NCBI RefSeq assembly: GCF_016900355.1
Contig: NZ_JACJKA010000010.1
Location: 39,160-103,159 of the forward strand
Source of the DNA: Bacteroides mediterraneensis
Lineage (GTDB): Bacteria > Bacteroidota > Bacteroidia > Bacteroidales > Bacteroidaceae
Length of the DNA stretch: 64,000 nt
Reading direction: 5' to 3'
Both the position numbers and the translations under genes were made by a program. The notes beneath the pieces were generated by a model. It made no database searches. It saw only the letters and a program-made list of their open reading frames with translations, and was not told where the DNA came from. Position 1 is the first letter of the stretch, and each line of letters opens with the position of its first letter. Of the stretch, positions 63,443 to 64,000 are shown in pieces.

Positions 63443-64000
63443 TGCCCGGCAGGCATAAAAAATCTATAGGTGGATTTTATGAGCTATATCTTATTTTGTA
63501 TTTTTAGGCTTCAGCATAAAAGTCAGCACTCAACAGTGTTTTAATGATGAAAAGATGGAACCATTCAAGCTACGAACCTGGAGTAAATAGGATATACCGG
63601 CATTGTAGCGATGCGAATATACATGTATAGGATAATTGCTTGTTATGCTATATTTTGTTTCCCCATCTTCACTTGCTTATCGGCACATAGTGGGGGTGCA
63701 GAATCAGGAAGAAACCTTGTTTCATCTTCCGGTTGAGGAAATGCACTATCCTGTTTCGGCGAAGTTCGGCAGAAATCTTTATCCCTTGATACGTTGAGGA
63801 TAGAAATTAATTTCTTAATTTTGAGAGGTCAGTTGCTGACTTTTATATTTTGATTTGCATACTTTTGACCTTAAAATAACGTGAGTTCGATATAATTCAA
63901 AACATAGTAAGTTGCCCGTCTTTGACAAAACACAGGTCAATGGCGGGCTTCTTTTCAAAGAAACAGTATGCTGCTATGGCAGATAGAGAATTGGCAATGA
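63443..64000. other. Non-coding right edge with a hairpin
   Basis: No intact gene. Near 63912-63946 the arms GCCCG/CGGGC and TTGAC/GTCAA can fold into a hairpin followed by a T-rich stretch. A short frame beginning MAGFFSKKQYAAMADRELAM from about 63941 is open to the window end and could be the start of a gene. The stretch with ACGTGAGTTCGATATAAT looks like the leader of a mobile element, but I cannot identify it. Confidence 0.4.

Overview
The window looks like a chromosomal segment of a Bacteroides/Phocaeicola-type gut bacterium (Bacteroidales). The evidence is a run of promoters of the Bacteroidetes form (TTTG, about 19-20 bp, then TAnnTTTG), proteins of Bacteroidales-typical families (DUF4248, DUF4836, DUF4249, VirE-like primase/ATPase, HU-related protein, FecR with a TonB receptor), and an F-type ATP synthase operon that starts with atpD-atpC. 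No rRNA, tRNA or CRISPR array was recognised.

Region 1 (1-14.3 kb, minus strand, AT-rich) is a surface-polysaccharide locus. It holds a DUF1972 glycosyltransferase cut by the window edge, three family 2 glycosyltransferases, an EpsG/Wzy-like polymerase, an NAD-dependent epimerase/dehydratase, two ATP-grasp ligases, a DegT/DnrJ aminotransferase and a Wzx flippase. Two IS66 copies, one internally deleted and one a 422-bp end fragment, bracket one glycosyltransferase and have truncated a neighbouring gene. Region 2 (14.3-23.3 kb) holds the export genes wzz and wza on the minus strand. They sit inside a plus-strand module of VirE-like ATPase, DUF4248, HU-related protein and N-acetylmuramoyl-L-alanine amidase. 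The wzx and wza genes share an ~85-bp upstream block with the same promoter geometry. A seven-copy 68-bp tandem repeat follows the amidase.

Region 3 (23.5-44.5 kb) is mostly core: a nucleoside transporter, RsmE, a DUF4836 lipoprotein, an ABC ATPase/permease pair, a small lipoprotein, a frameshifted GxxExxY gene, the complete ATP synthase operon (atpD, atpC, an AtpI-like gene, atpB, E, F, H, A, G), a lipoprotein, a HAD hydrolase, an RluA-type pseudouridine synthase, an RlmD-type rRNA methyltransferase and pyruvate phosphate dikinase.

Region 4 (44.5-54.7 kb) is a mosaic accessory stretch. It contains an integrase fragment fused tail-to-tail to a DUF2200 fragment, a glycerophosphodiesterase between 47-bp direct repeats, intergenic repeats, two DUF3592 genes, a glucosaminidase, a decayed coiled-coil gene, an overlapping pair of PD-(D/E)XK nuclease-like genes, an unknown gene, an ADP-ribosylglycohydrolase and a DEDDh exonuclease. 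A second cluster of a 22-bp-period palindrome, also seen upstream of wzx, lies at 53.2 kb. Region 5 (54.9-64 kb) is an ECF sigma / FecR / TonB-receptor / DUF4249 operon, an AAA-ATPase/nuclease of the PF09820 type and a DUF4377-like lipoprotein. The window ends in a repeat-like, non-coding stretch.
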